The notes under the pieces are model-generated. The model was given only the letters and a program-made list of their open reading frames with translations, had not been told where the DNA came from and did no database searches. From Pseudomonadota bacterium (GTDB lineage Bacteria > Desulfobacterota > WTBG01 > JAGOGO01), in assembly GCA_021160085.1 (NCBI GenBank), contig JAGHDE010000195.1, positions 1 to 5,002 on the forward strand: DNA of 5,002 nt, given 5' to 3'. The translations under genes and the position numbers were made by a program. Below, in pieces: positions 1 to 5,002 of this stretch (position 1 is its first letter; each line of letters starts with the position of its first letter).

Positions 1-2
1 GT

Positions 3-512
3 TATAATGCGTTTGCTGATATTTACAGATATGTAGATGAAAAAGGAATCATACACTTCTCAGATGTTCCCACTGACAACCGATTTAAGCTCTACATTTC
101 AACCAGGCGTTATTATACTAAATATAATTATATAATCAAAGAAATGTCGGCAAAATACAGAGTTGATTCCGATCTGGTTCGTGCGGTCATCAAAGCGGAA
201 TCAGACTATAATCCTTTGTCAGTTTCCCCCAAAGGGGCCAAAGGGCTTATGCAGCTTATGCCCGAGACCGCGATGGACATGAACGTAAAGAATGTTTTTG
301 ACCCCAGAGAAAATATTGAAGGGGGAGTGAAATACCTTCAACGACTGCTGACCATGTTCGATAACGATTTACCGTTAACTCTGGCTGCCTATAATGCCGG
401 AGAGAATATTGTAAAAAAAAATAACTATCAAATTCCTCCCTACAAAGAAACAAAAAATTATATAAAAAAAGTTTTGTTTTATTTACATGATTATAAAAAA
501 GGCAAAAAATAG
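3..512 (+). CDS. Secreted lytic transglycosylase (DUF4124 + SLT domain), 5' end outside window
   Basis: Peptidoglycan-cleaving lytic transglycosylase of the soluble (Slt/MltC-like) type, probably periplasmic. The reading frame is open from the window edge, so the 169 residues seen are the C-terminal part; the first in-frame ATG (144) is internal, because the residues before it are conserved. Visible residues 2-5 (NAFA, then DIYRYVDEKG) look like the end of a signal peptide followed by a DUF4124 segment (IYRYVDEKG.IHFSDVP), a common N-terminal partner of SLT domains. The SLT domain follows from about residue 50: catalytic Glu in AVIKAESDYNP (codon 198-200), then GAKGLMQLMPETA, IEGGVKYLQRLL and AAYNAGEN, with the typical PPYKETKNYIKKVL close. 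It ends with a Lys-rich tail and TAG at 510-512. It converges on the minus-strand operon. The family assignment is secure; the exact subfamily and the true start are not visible. Confidence 0.93.
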   Translation, partial: YNAFADIYRYVDEKGIIHFSDVPTDNRFKLYISTRRYYTKYNYIIKEMSAKYRVDSDLVRAVIKAESDYNPLSVSPKGAKGLMQLMPETAMDMNVKNVFDPRENIEGGVKYLQRLLTMFDNDLPLTLAAYNAGENIVKKNNYQIPPYKETKNYIKKVLFYLHDYKKGKK

Positions 513-523
513 GGTTAACCCCT
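511..523 (-). terminator. Weak candidate terminator between convergent genes
   Basis: The perfect palindrome GGGTTAACCC (512-521) overlaps the TAG of the transglycosylase gene. Read on the minus strand it can fold as AGGG-GTTAA-CCCT, followed by ATTTTTT (forward 510 to 504), the layout of a minimal intrinsic terminator for the minus-strand operon ending at 640. The stem is only four base pairs and lies about 115 bases past the last stop codon, so this is tentative; it may be only a short palindrome. Confidence 0.25.
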
Positions 524-563
524 TAATTCTACGGCATTGATGTTTTAAACATTTAAATATTAG

Positions 564-600
564 AAATTCGGATTTGTTTAGCATTTAGTGCTTCGAATTT
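564..600. repeat. AT-rich inverted repeat in the convergent intergenic gap
   Basis: AAATTCG (564-570) is the reverse complement of CGAATTT (594-600), giving a 7-bp stem around a 23-base loop. The loop and surrounding text repeat themes such as ATTCGGATTT, GCATTTAGTGC and TTCGAATTTT, resembling degenerate dispersed intergenic elements of uncultured anaerobes. Apart from this and the palindrome at 512-521, I see nothing in the 513-639 gap. It could serve as a weak two-way terminator or be a decayed repeat copy. Confidence 0.35.
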
Positions 601-639
601 TCAGTTTATCCGGGTTAGTATCTTATTATAACAAAATCA

Positions 640-1098
640 TCAGGATTCGGTATAAGGCATTTGAATCAATTCCAGAGGATGTCCTTCCGGATCCTGGAAG
701 TAGAGGACTTTTGTTCCGGCGAACAGGGGATGATTTTCAGGAATGGTCTGAGGTCCCTTAGAGATAATGGCCACCCCTTTTTCTTGGAGTAGGGCATAGT
801 CTTTTTCCATATTATCAGTCTGCAATGCTAAATGTACTCCAAAAAGGTCATTACTCCGGTAGTCTTTGGGGTATTTTTTCCCAGCGGGTTTATATTCGAT
901 CATTTCGATTTGAGTTTTCCCCAGCTGCATGAGAACAATCCGCTCAGACTCAACATGAAAGTTTACGATGTCATCTGCTTCTTTACCTTTTACCTGTGTA
1001 TCCAGAACCACCTTAAATCCAAAAACTTCCTTGTAAAAACCTGCTATCTTATCCATATCTTTGACGACTAAACCAGTATGGCTCAATGCTGTAATCAT
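640..1098 (-). CDS. VOC superfamily (glyoxalase/dioxygenase fold) protein
   Basis: A 152-residue metal-dependent VOC-fold protein made of two beta-alpha-beta-beta-beta modules; members include glyoxalase I, methylmalonyl-CoA epimerase and ring-cleavage dioxygenases. Likely metal ligands, numbered from the chosen start: His7 (ALSHTGLVV), Glu65 (TQIEMIEY), His89 (FGVHLAL) and Glu143 (GHPLELIQ), the His/Glu/His/Glu set of the family. FYKEVFGFKV and YFQDPEGHPLELIQ are standard module signatures. The ATG at 1098 was chosen over the in-frame ATG at 1113 because GGGAG (1107-1111) lies 8 bases upstream of 1098 and would sit inside the coding region of the longer form, which has no ribosome site of its own. 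It is the last gene of the minus-strand operon, 47 bases after the acyl-CoA dehydrogenase, suggesting a role on a CoA ester or a by-product of that pathway. A methylmalonyl-CoA epimerase is possible, but the DPEGHPLELIQ ending is more like generic glyoxalase-type members. Substrate unknown. Confidence 0.9.
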   Translation of the reverse strand: MITALSHTGLVVKDMDKIAGFYKEVFGFKVVLDTQVKGKEADDIVNFHVESERIVLMQLGKTQIEMIEYKPAGKKYPKDYRSNDLFGVHLALQTDNMEKDYALLQEKGVAIISKGPQTIPENHPLFAGTKVLYFQDPEGHPLELIQMPYTES

Positions 1099-1106
1099 GC
1101 TATTTT

Positions 1107-1111
1107 CTCCC
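1107..1111 (-). promoter_or_regulatory. Ribosome binding site that decides the VOC gene start
   Basis: The minus strand reads GGGAG, 8 bases before the ATG at 1098. The upstream in-frame ATG at 1113 overlaps this site and is preceded only by A/T-rich sequence (CAAAATTTTTGT), so the shorter protein beginning MITALSHTG is preferred. Confidence 0.7.
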
Positions 1112-1145
1112 ATACAAAAATTTTGTTTGTCTGTTTGCTCGCAAT

Positions 1146-2339
1146 TTACAGATCATATGAAATAAAAATCTTCAAGAGCTCATTGGCGCCATCATAAACA
1201 GGCATAACCATTGAATCCCGTACATATTTTTCTAAAGGAAAGTCCTTCATGTACCCAAACCCCCCTAATATTTGCATTGCTTCCACAGTGATCTGTCTAA
1301 CCATGTTGGTAGGGTAGACCTTGGCCATTGATGGCCCAATTTTAGAAAGGTCTCCGCTTGCTTCCGGATGCTCAATTGCCCAGATAACTCGATATACTAA
1401 CGCCCGAGCGGCTTCAATCTCCATACGCATTTCGGCCAGTTTTGTGGCAATAGCTTGATGCTTGATAAGGGGTTTTCCCCAGCTAACCCTCTCTTTGGCG
1501 TATTTGAGAGCTTCATCATAGGCAGCCTGAGCTAAACCTATAGCCATTGCTCCAACACCCACGCCATTGGCCTTATATATCTCAACAGTGGTATTTAACC
1601 CCTCTCCTAATTTTTCCAGCATGTTTTCTTTGGGGAGATGCATGTTATCGAAAAAAATCTCAGCTACCTGGGTAGTTCTGTGTCCCATTTTATCCTCTAT
1701 TTTCCCAATGGTCATTCCCGGGGTGTCAGCTGGAAAATAGAATATATTGCATCCCTCAACATTAGATTTAGACGAATCTGTACGGGCCATAACACAGTAG
1801 AGTTTAGCTACCCCCGCGCTGGTGATGAAATTTTTCTGGCCATTGATTACATACTCATTGCCTTCCAGCCTGGCTGTGGTTCTAACTCCTAATTTAGGGT
1901 CAGGAAGCAAACAGAAAACCTCGCTTCCGCCCGAAGGTTCCGTAACTGCTCCGGCAATGATATTGTCGCCTTTTTTGTCTTCGCAGATAGGCCGCAGCCA
2001 TTTTTCCTTTTGTTCCTCATTTCCCACCACCGCAATGATGCGAGCTAATGAATTATTAATCATAAAAATCATGGCAATTCCCGCATCGCCGTAAGCCAAC
2101 TCTTCCAGAAGGATAGCATAATCGAACAGATTGCCTCCGTACCCCCCGTATTTTTTTGGTATTAAGACTTTTCCAAACTCAAGCTTCATCGCTTTTTTTA
2201 TCACCTCCCAGGGAAAGCTTGTGGTTGGATCAGGATTTTGGTCAACATCCTTAACAACCGGTTTTATCTCTTTCTCGGCAAATTTCCGGGCAGTTTCCTT
2301 AAGGAACTGCTGTTCTTCCGTTAGAGAAAAATCTAACAT
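1146..2339 (-). CDS. Acyl-CoA dehydrogenase with Asp at the catalytic-base position
   Basis: A 397-residue FAD flavoenzyme of the acyl-CoA dehydrogenase family (alpha,beta-dehydrogenation of acyl-CoA, electrons normally to ETF); usual length is 380-400, so it is complete. Domains: N-terminal helical (about 1-125, starting FSLTEEQQFLKETARKFA), middle beta (about 126-240, with AGAVTEPSGGSEV at 129-141, INGQKNFITSAG at 165-176, KMGHRTTQVAEIFFDNMHLP at 217-236) and C-terminal helical (GLAQAAYDEALKYAKERVSWGKP, then QILGGFGYMKDFPLEKYVRD at 356-375). The usual catalytic Glu of the YEGT motif is Asp383 (VYDGANE, codon 1191-1193). The alternative isovaleryl-CoA-type Glu position is Asn258, and the neighbouring conserved Arg is Gly259. 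About eight extra residues follow the GSE motif (142-153). AGGAG (2346-2350) lies 6 bases before the ATG, 14 bases after the Fe-S gene. Family certain; substrate and direction (dehydrogenase or enoyl-CoA reductase) unknown. Confidence 0.96.
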   Translation of the reverse strand: MLDFSLTEEQQFLKETARKFAEKEIKPVVKDVDQNPDPTTSFPWEVIKKAMKLEFGKVLIPKKYGGYGGNLFDYAILLEELAYGDAGIAMIFMINNSLARIIAVVGNEEQKEKWLRPICEDKKGDNIIAGAVTEPSGGSEVFCLLPDPKLGVRTTARLEGNEYVINGQKNFITSAGVAKLYCVMARTDSSKSNVEGCNIFYFPADTPGMTIGKIEDKMGHRTTQVAEIFFDNMHLPKENMLEKLGEGLNTTVEIYKANGVGVGAMAIGLAQAAYDEALKYAKERVSWGKPLIKHQAIATKLAEMRMEIEAARALVYRVIWAIEHPEASGDLSKIGPSMAKVYPTNMVRQITVEAMQILGGFGYMKDFPLEKYVRDSMVMPVYDGANELLKIFISYDL

Positions 2340-2353
2340 CTTGATCTCCTTTT

Positions 2354-3457
2354 TTATTTTGTTTCTTTCGAAGTCACTTCTTTAATAGCAGTTTGGTGCA
2401 ACGTATTAAAATCCTTGAAGGGAATATTTTCGTCTTTCTTTTTCAGTTCAGCCGCATCAGTGGGGCAATTGAGGAGACAAACTCCGCAGCCGATGCATAT
2501 ACTCTCATCAACGACGGGCAGATCATCTTCCATGGTGATGATCTCAAGGGGGCAGTCTTCAGCACATTGACCACAGCCGGTGCATTCCGCTTCATCGGTA
2601 GTTCTCAGGTAATAGGTAGCCATGATGTAGTCCCTGGGAACCAGGCGTTTTTTTATGGGCATAACGGTCCAGCAACAGCAGGAGCAACAGTTGCAGCAAT
2701 TCTGGATTTCATCCTGACAGTTATCCACAAAATGAATCAGCCCTTCTTCCTCGGATTTTCGGATTATCTCCAATGCCTCATCCTTTGACACCTCCCTTCC
2801 CAATCCTTTTTCCAAGACAAACTCGGCCAGCTGGTTGAATTTTAAACATACCTCTAAGCTGTGAGTGCAGGTGCTTTTTGTCAATAAGCGAGCTATTTGC
2901 CGACAGGGACAGTGTACTACGGCAATCTTTCTGGTTTTTTTTATCACCTCGGTTATCATATCATAGGTATAGACGGCTTGGAGGGAGTGATCGACAGCTT
3001 TGTTAACCGGTACGTATCGATAAAAACGGGTATTTTCAGCGCCCCGGTTTTGAGGGGTTGCTTTTACGACATATTTTCCTAAAGGCCGGGCAAAGTCCTT
3101 GACGTTATCCGCAATCTCTTTCTGCCAGAAGAATATCTGCGGGATTCCAAACCCTAACTGGATGAAGGCATATCCTGCATTACCGGAATCAGTCTTCTGT
3201 TTATAAAGAAACCCCTTCTCCGCCAGTTTCTCCAAAATTGATTCAACTTTATCGGCTGGTTTTCCAAGGTGGCGGGCAATTACATCTACCGCCTCGACTT
3301 CAAGCGGGGGTAAACGGGTGGGAAGACCTATCGCAACTTCAGCTTCTTCCGGAGTGAGCGTTTTTTCAAGAACTTCTAAAAAATGGTCTATCTGTGGATA
3401 CCCAATCCCCACGTTTCCCAGATGTTGCATGAGATTACGGTAAATATTTTCTTCCAT
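2354..3457 (-). CDS. Cys-rich 4Fe-4S ferredoxin-domain protein with winged-helix-like N-terminus
   Basis: A 367-residue soluble iron-sulfur protein, probably an electron carrier for the acyl-CoA dehydrogenase encoded 14 bases downstream. I see no signal peptide or membrane segment. The N-terminal part (about 48-85: LPPLEVEAVDVIARHLGKPADKV... LAEKGFLYK) resembles a winged-helix fold. A middle region has Cys183, Cys185 (HCPCR), Cys197 and Cys204 (CTHSLEVCL). Next is an extreme cluster of eight cysteines at 247-262 (NCQDEIQNCCNCCSCCCW). The C-terminus has two classical 4Fe-4S motifs, CTGCGQCAEDCP (292-302) and CIGCGVCLLNCP (321-331). Twenty cysteines in all suggest two ferredoxin clusters plus one or two more. 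The start is supported by AAGGAG (3464-3469) 6 bases before the ATG. Similar proteins occur beside acyl-CoA dehydrogenase or ETF genes in anaerobes, as far as I recall; the precise partner is inferred. The N-terminal fold could instead be a dimerisation or docking domain. Confidence 0.9.
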   Translation of the reverse strand: MEENIYRNLMQHLGNVGIGYPQIDHFLEVLEKTLTPEEAEVAIGLPTRLPPLEVEAVDVIARHLGKPADKVESILEKLAEKGFLYKQKTDSGNAGYAFIQLGFGIPQIFFWQKEIADNVKDFARPLGKYVVKATPQNRGAENTRFYRYVPVNKAVDHSLQAVYTYDMITEVIKKTRKIAVVHCPCRQIARLLTKSTCTHSLEVCLKFNQLAEFVLEKGLGREVSKDEALEIIRKSEEEGLIHFVDNCQDEIQNCCNCCSCCCWTVMPIKKRLVPRDYIMATYYLRTTDEAECTGCGQCAEDCPLEIITMEDDLPVVDESICIGCGVCLLNCPTDAAELKKKDENIPFKDFNTLHQTAIKEVTSKETK

Positions 3458-3479
3458 TTTTTTCTCCTTGTTTTTAAAA

Positions 3480-4157
3480 TTATTCCGGTTGAAATACGCA
3501 CTGTATTTCAGAAAATGGAATAATTCCTTCTCTAACCAATTGAGGGGGAGAAGTCGTTAGATCAACAATAGTAGAAGGTTTCCCCCCTGAGGTTGGTCCC
3601 CCATCAATGATCATATCGAGGTTATTTCCCAACTGGAAAGAAACCTCTTTTGGGGTGGCAGGACTTGTTAATCCGGTTATATTGGCACTGGTAGAGGTAA
3701 TGGGCCCGTTGAACCCTTCAGTCAATGCCCGGGCGATCGGATGAGAGGAGATCCGGATGGCTATTTTCTGAGTCCGGGCACAAAGGAGAGGAGGTAGATG
3801 GGGTGAGGCTGAAAAAATGATCGTTAAAGGGCCCGGCCAGAATTGATCTATTAACTTCCAGGCAACATCAGAAATATTATCCGCATATTCAGGAAGAAGA
3901 TCAGAATGAGGGATGAGGATTAAAAGAGGCTGGGAAAGCTCTCTTTTCTTAATCGAATAAATTTTCTTTATCGCATTACTCGATAAAGCATCAACTCCCA
4001 ATCCATAGAATGTCTCGGTAGGATAAGCAACCACCCCCCCCGTTTTCATCATTTCAATGGCCGGCATTATTGGTTCAGGAGATGGTTTGTGGGGATCTAT
4101 TTTAATGAAGCGAGGCACGATAAAAAGTTTCCCTGTGCTGTTAGCTGATTCTTTCAA
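3480..4157 (-). CDS. tsaC: L-threonylcarbamoyladenylate synthase (TsaC/YrdC family)
   Basis: Makes threonylcarbamoyl-AMP from threonine, bicarbonate and ATP, the first step of the t6A modification at A37 of ANN-decoding tRNAs; cytoplasmic. The YrdC domain is complete. Numbered from the TTG start: GGVVAYPTETFYGLG (40-54), IKKRELSQPL (69-78, the K-x-R nucleotide motif), WPGPLT (107-112), AIRISSHP (133-140), STSANITG (155-162) and GKPSTIVD (192-199). There is no C-terminal Sua5 domain, so this is the short TsaC form (225 residues, or 212). Start uncertain: the longest form uses TTG at 4157, overlapping the upstream gene by 17 bases with GGAAG only 3 bases away. A GTG at 4118 gives MPRFIKIDP, closer to the family's usual N-terminus, with AGGGA 11 bases upstream. 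It sits in the middle of the minus-strand operon, 22 bases before the Fe-S gene. Bicarbonate use next to a carbonic anhydrase homologue is suggestive but probably coincidental. Confidence 0.93.
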   Translation of the reverse strand: MKESANSTGKLFIVPRFIKIDPHKPSPEPIMPAIEMMKTGGVVAYPTETFYGLGVDALSSNAIKKIYSIKKRELSQPLLILIPHSDLLPEYADNISDVAWKLIDQFWPGPLTIIFSASPHLPPLLCARTQKIAIRISSHPIARALTEGFNGPITSTSANITGLTSPATPKEVSFQLGNNLDMIIDGGPTSGGKPSTIVDLTTSPPQLVREGIIPFSEIQCVFQPE

Positions 4158-4665
4158 GCTCTTCCGGGTATCGATGGGCTAAATCTATATAAAGCTTTTT
4201 GACATAGCTCCAAAACTCTTTCTGGCCTGGTTGAACATCTGCGGTAATTTTGGCAGGAACACCGACAGCGATTTTATTTGGAGGAATAGAAGTATAAGCG
4301 GGAACCACACATCCTTCACCTACGATAGCCCACTCGCCGATATCCACGTCAAAGCTCAGCACTGCTCCCATACCTATTACGGCGTAGTCTTGAATCCGGT
4401 TGCAATGAACAATAGCGCCGTGGCCGATGGTCACCATCTTCCCGATGGCGCTGTTTCCGTCAGGTCTGATATGAATGGTGACGTTTTCTTCCACTGCAGT
4501 GCCGGGCCCAAGGACTATGTTTCCATAATCCCCCCTAAGTACTGCACCATGTCCTATATAACAGTCAGGCCCGATTACGACATTTCCTATGACTCGGGCA
4601 GAATCGCTTACATAGGCGCCTTCTTCAACTTTCGGCGCTCGATTCCCAAATCGATAAAGAGCCAT
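4141..4665 (-). CDS. Gamma-carbonic anhydrase family protein (left-handed beta-helix hexapeptide protein)
   Basis: A 174-residue trimeric left-handed beta-helix protein of the gamma-carbonic anhydrase/PaaY/YrdA group. Hexapeptide turns are visible throughout (IGNVVIGPDCYIGHGAVLRGD, IGKMVTIGHGAIV, IGMGAVLS, VGEGCVVPAY). The three metal-ligand histidines of gamma-carbonic anhydrases are present: His65 (VTIHIRP), His82 and His87 (IGHGAIVHC). Arg44 and Asp46 (LRGD) match the conserved Arg/Asp pair of the archaeal enzyme Cam. The usual N-I-Q-D-N active-site stretch is A-V-E-E-N (57-61), so the conserved Asn and Gln are Ala57 and Glu59. It lacks the acidic loop of Cam, as in CamH-type proteins. GAGGAG (4675-4680) lies 9 bases before the ATG. 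It heads the five-gene minus-strand operon. Carbonic anhydrase activity is plausible but many homologues have none demonstrated; a CoA-thioester-related (PaaY-like) role would fit the acyl-CoA gene nearby. Confidence 0.9.
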   Translation of the reverse strand: MALYRFGNRAPKVEEGAYVSDSARVIGNVVIGPDCYIGHGAVLRGDYGNIVLGPGTAVEENVTIHIRPDGNSAIGKMVTIGHGAIVHCNRIQDYAVIGMGAVLSFDVDIGEWAIVGEGCVVPAYTSIPPNKIAVGVPAKITADVQPGQKEFWSYVKKLYIDLAHRYPEELERIS

Positions 4666-4681
4666 TGAAGTATACTCCTCT

Positions 4682-4732
4682 AAAAAAGAAGCCCCTCATC
4701 ACTAATGGCAGCTATGATTGAGGGACTTCTTT
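4682..4732 (-). terminator. Intrinsic terminator of the DUF1329-like gene
   Basis: On the minus strand AAAGAAG-T-CCCTCA pairs with TGAGGG-G-CTTCTTT (forward arms 4685-4698 and 4719-4732): 13 base pairs with a single A-C mismatch around a 20-base loop, followed by a T-run (TTCTTTTTT, forward ending at 4682). The position, 19 bases past the stop codon at 4751, and the orientation fit termination of the gene entering from the right. It also lies immediately upstream of the ribosome site of the gamma-carbonic anhydrase gene. Confidence 0.82.
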
Positions 4733-4750
4733 CATAAAATTCTTTACTGA

Positions 4751-5002
4751 TTATCGACCATAACGCTGGAGGTATAAGGTTGAAAACCGCTTGGGCTTAA
4801 AACCGACGTTAAACTTCCGGTGAGGGAGATCAGGAAGCCAGGGAGAGGAGCGGTCGAGCTGGTGATCATAGGTATAAAAATCGGTTTCATAATGGGAAAG
4901 CAGGTCCAGATTTTTCCCGTCTCCATAGCCATAAAAGTAATTCTGGGTGGTCTTCCAGAGTTTACCCTGCTTGTCGAAGGACTGGGCAAAACCACCTTTC
5001 CA
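4751..5002 (-). CDS. C-terminal part of a DUF1329-like envelope protein, 5' end outside window
   Basis: The minus strand is open from the right window edge to TAA at 4751-4753, giving 83 residues with no start codon in the window. It reads WKGGFAQSFDKQGKLWKTTQ, then aromatic-rich sequence (NYFYGYG), HYETDFYTYDHQLDRSS and ends LYLQRYGR. The pattern 'a.sFDkqGkLWK' followed by a Tyr/Asp-rich tail resembles the C-terminus of DUF1329 proteins, a LolA-like outer-membrane/periplasmic family of about 400-460 residues in Gram-negatives, so roughly four fifths would lie outside. The protein-like composition contrasts with the overlapping Pro/Ser-rich frame at 4744-4995, which is a shadow. The terminator at 4732-4682 supports a gene end here. 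Function of the family is poorly known; the assignment is by motif resemblance only. Confidence 0.7.
   Translation of the reverse strand, partial: WKGGFAQSFDKQGKLWKTTQNYFYGYGDGKNLDLLSHYETDFYTYDHQLDRSSPWLPDLPHRKFNVGFKPKRFSTLYLQRYGR

Noticed and set aside
247..453. Minus-strand open frame across the transglycosylase domain
   Set aside because: It lies opposite conserved SLT motifs, has no ribosome site and resembles nothing.
144..512. Transglycosylase starting at the ATG at 144
   Set aside because: The same frame is open to the window edge and the upstream residues form a signal-peptide end and a DUF4124 segment, so 144 is internal.
1111..1125. ACAAAAATTTTG near-palindrome upstream of the VOC gene as an operator
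   Set aside because: It is a short A/T-only symmetry inside an operon gap with no promoter beside it; it could arise by chance.
2393..2788. Plus-strand open frame of 131 codons
   Set aside because: It is antisense to the Cys-rich Fe-S coding region; its Ala/Thr-rich run mirrors the Cys codons (TGC/TGT) of the opposite strand.
4231..4668. Plus-strand open frame of 145 codons
   Set aside because: It is fully antisense to the gamma-carbonic anhydrase gene, whose hexapeptide repeats and histidine ligands are unmistakable; no ribosome site or family resemblance on the plus strand.
4744..4995. Minus-strand open frame of 83 codons, Pro/Ser/Thr-rich
   Set aside because: It is a shadow of the DUF1329-like frame at 4751-5002, which has protein-like composition and recognisable motifs and is followed by a terminator.

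Overview
The window looks like chromosomal DNA from an anaerobic, Gram-negative bacterium of moderate to low G+C content, most like the Desulfobacterota (syntrophic or sulfate-reducing 'deltaproteobacteria'). This is inferred from four features: a periplasmic DUF4124-lytic transglycosylase, a DUF1329-type envelope protein, an acyl-CoA dehydrogenase next to a very cysteine-rich iron-sulfur protein, and strong AGGAG ribosome sites. I see no mobile element, CRISPR array, rRNA or tRNA. Almost all of the window is coding; no gene-free stretch exceeds about 130 bases.

Layout. At the left edge (to 512, + strand) is the 3' part of a secreted lytic transglycosylase, whose start lies outside the window. 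A 127-base AT-rich gap (513-639) holds a short GGGTTAACCC palindrome and a degenerate inverted repeat. This transglycosylase gene converges on everything to its right, which is all on the minus strand. Read right to left, the minus strand carries: the 3' end of a DUF1329-like gene (5002 to 4751, cut by the window edge); a clear intrinsic terminator (4732 to 4682); then five tightly packed genes. These five are a gamma-carbonic anhydrase family protein (4665-4141), a TsaC/YrdC tRNA t6A synthase (to 3480), a 4Fe-4S protein with 20 cysteines (3457-2354), an acyl-CoA dehydrogenase (2339-1146) and a VOC/glyoxalase-fold protein (1098-640). Spacings of 14 to 47 bases, or slight overlap, suggest one operon.

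How they work together. The iron-sulfur protein and the acyl-CoA dehydrogenase are only 14 bases apart and are the likely functional core: an acyl-CoA dehydrogenation (or enoyl-CoA reduction) module with its own Fe-S electron carrier, as expected in anaerobic fatty-, aromatic- or alicyclic-acid metabolism. The VOC protein may act on a CoA-linked or related metabolite of that pathway. TsaC is a housekeeping tRNA-modification gene and the gamma-carbonic anhydrase homologue is often found beside unrelated genes, so these two may simply share the transcript.

The most notable observation is that the acyl-CoA dehydrogenase has Asp383 where the catalytic Glu of the short/medium-chain family normally sits, has no Glu at the alternative isovaleryl/long-chain position, and lacks the usual conserved Arg there. 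Together with the unusual Cys-rich partner this is the best candidate for unfamiliar chemistry, but it is not proof of a new system.
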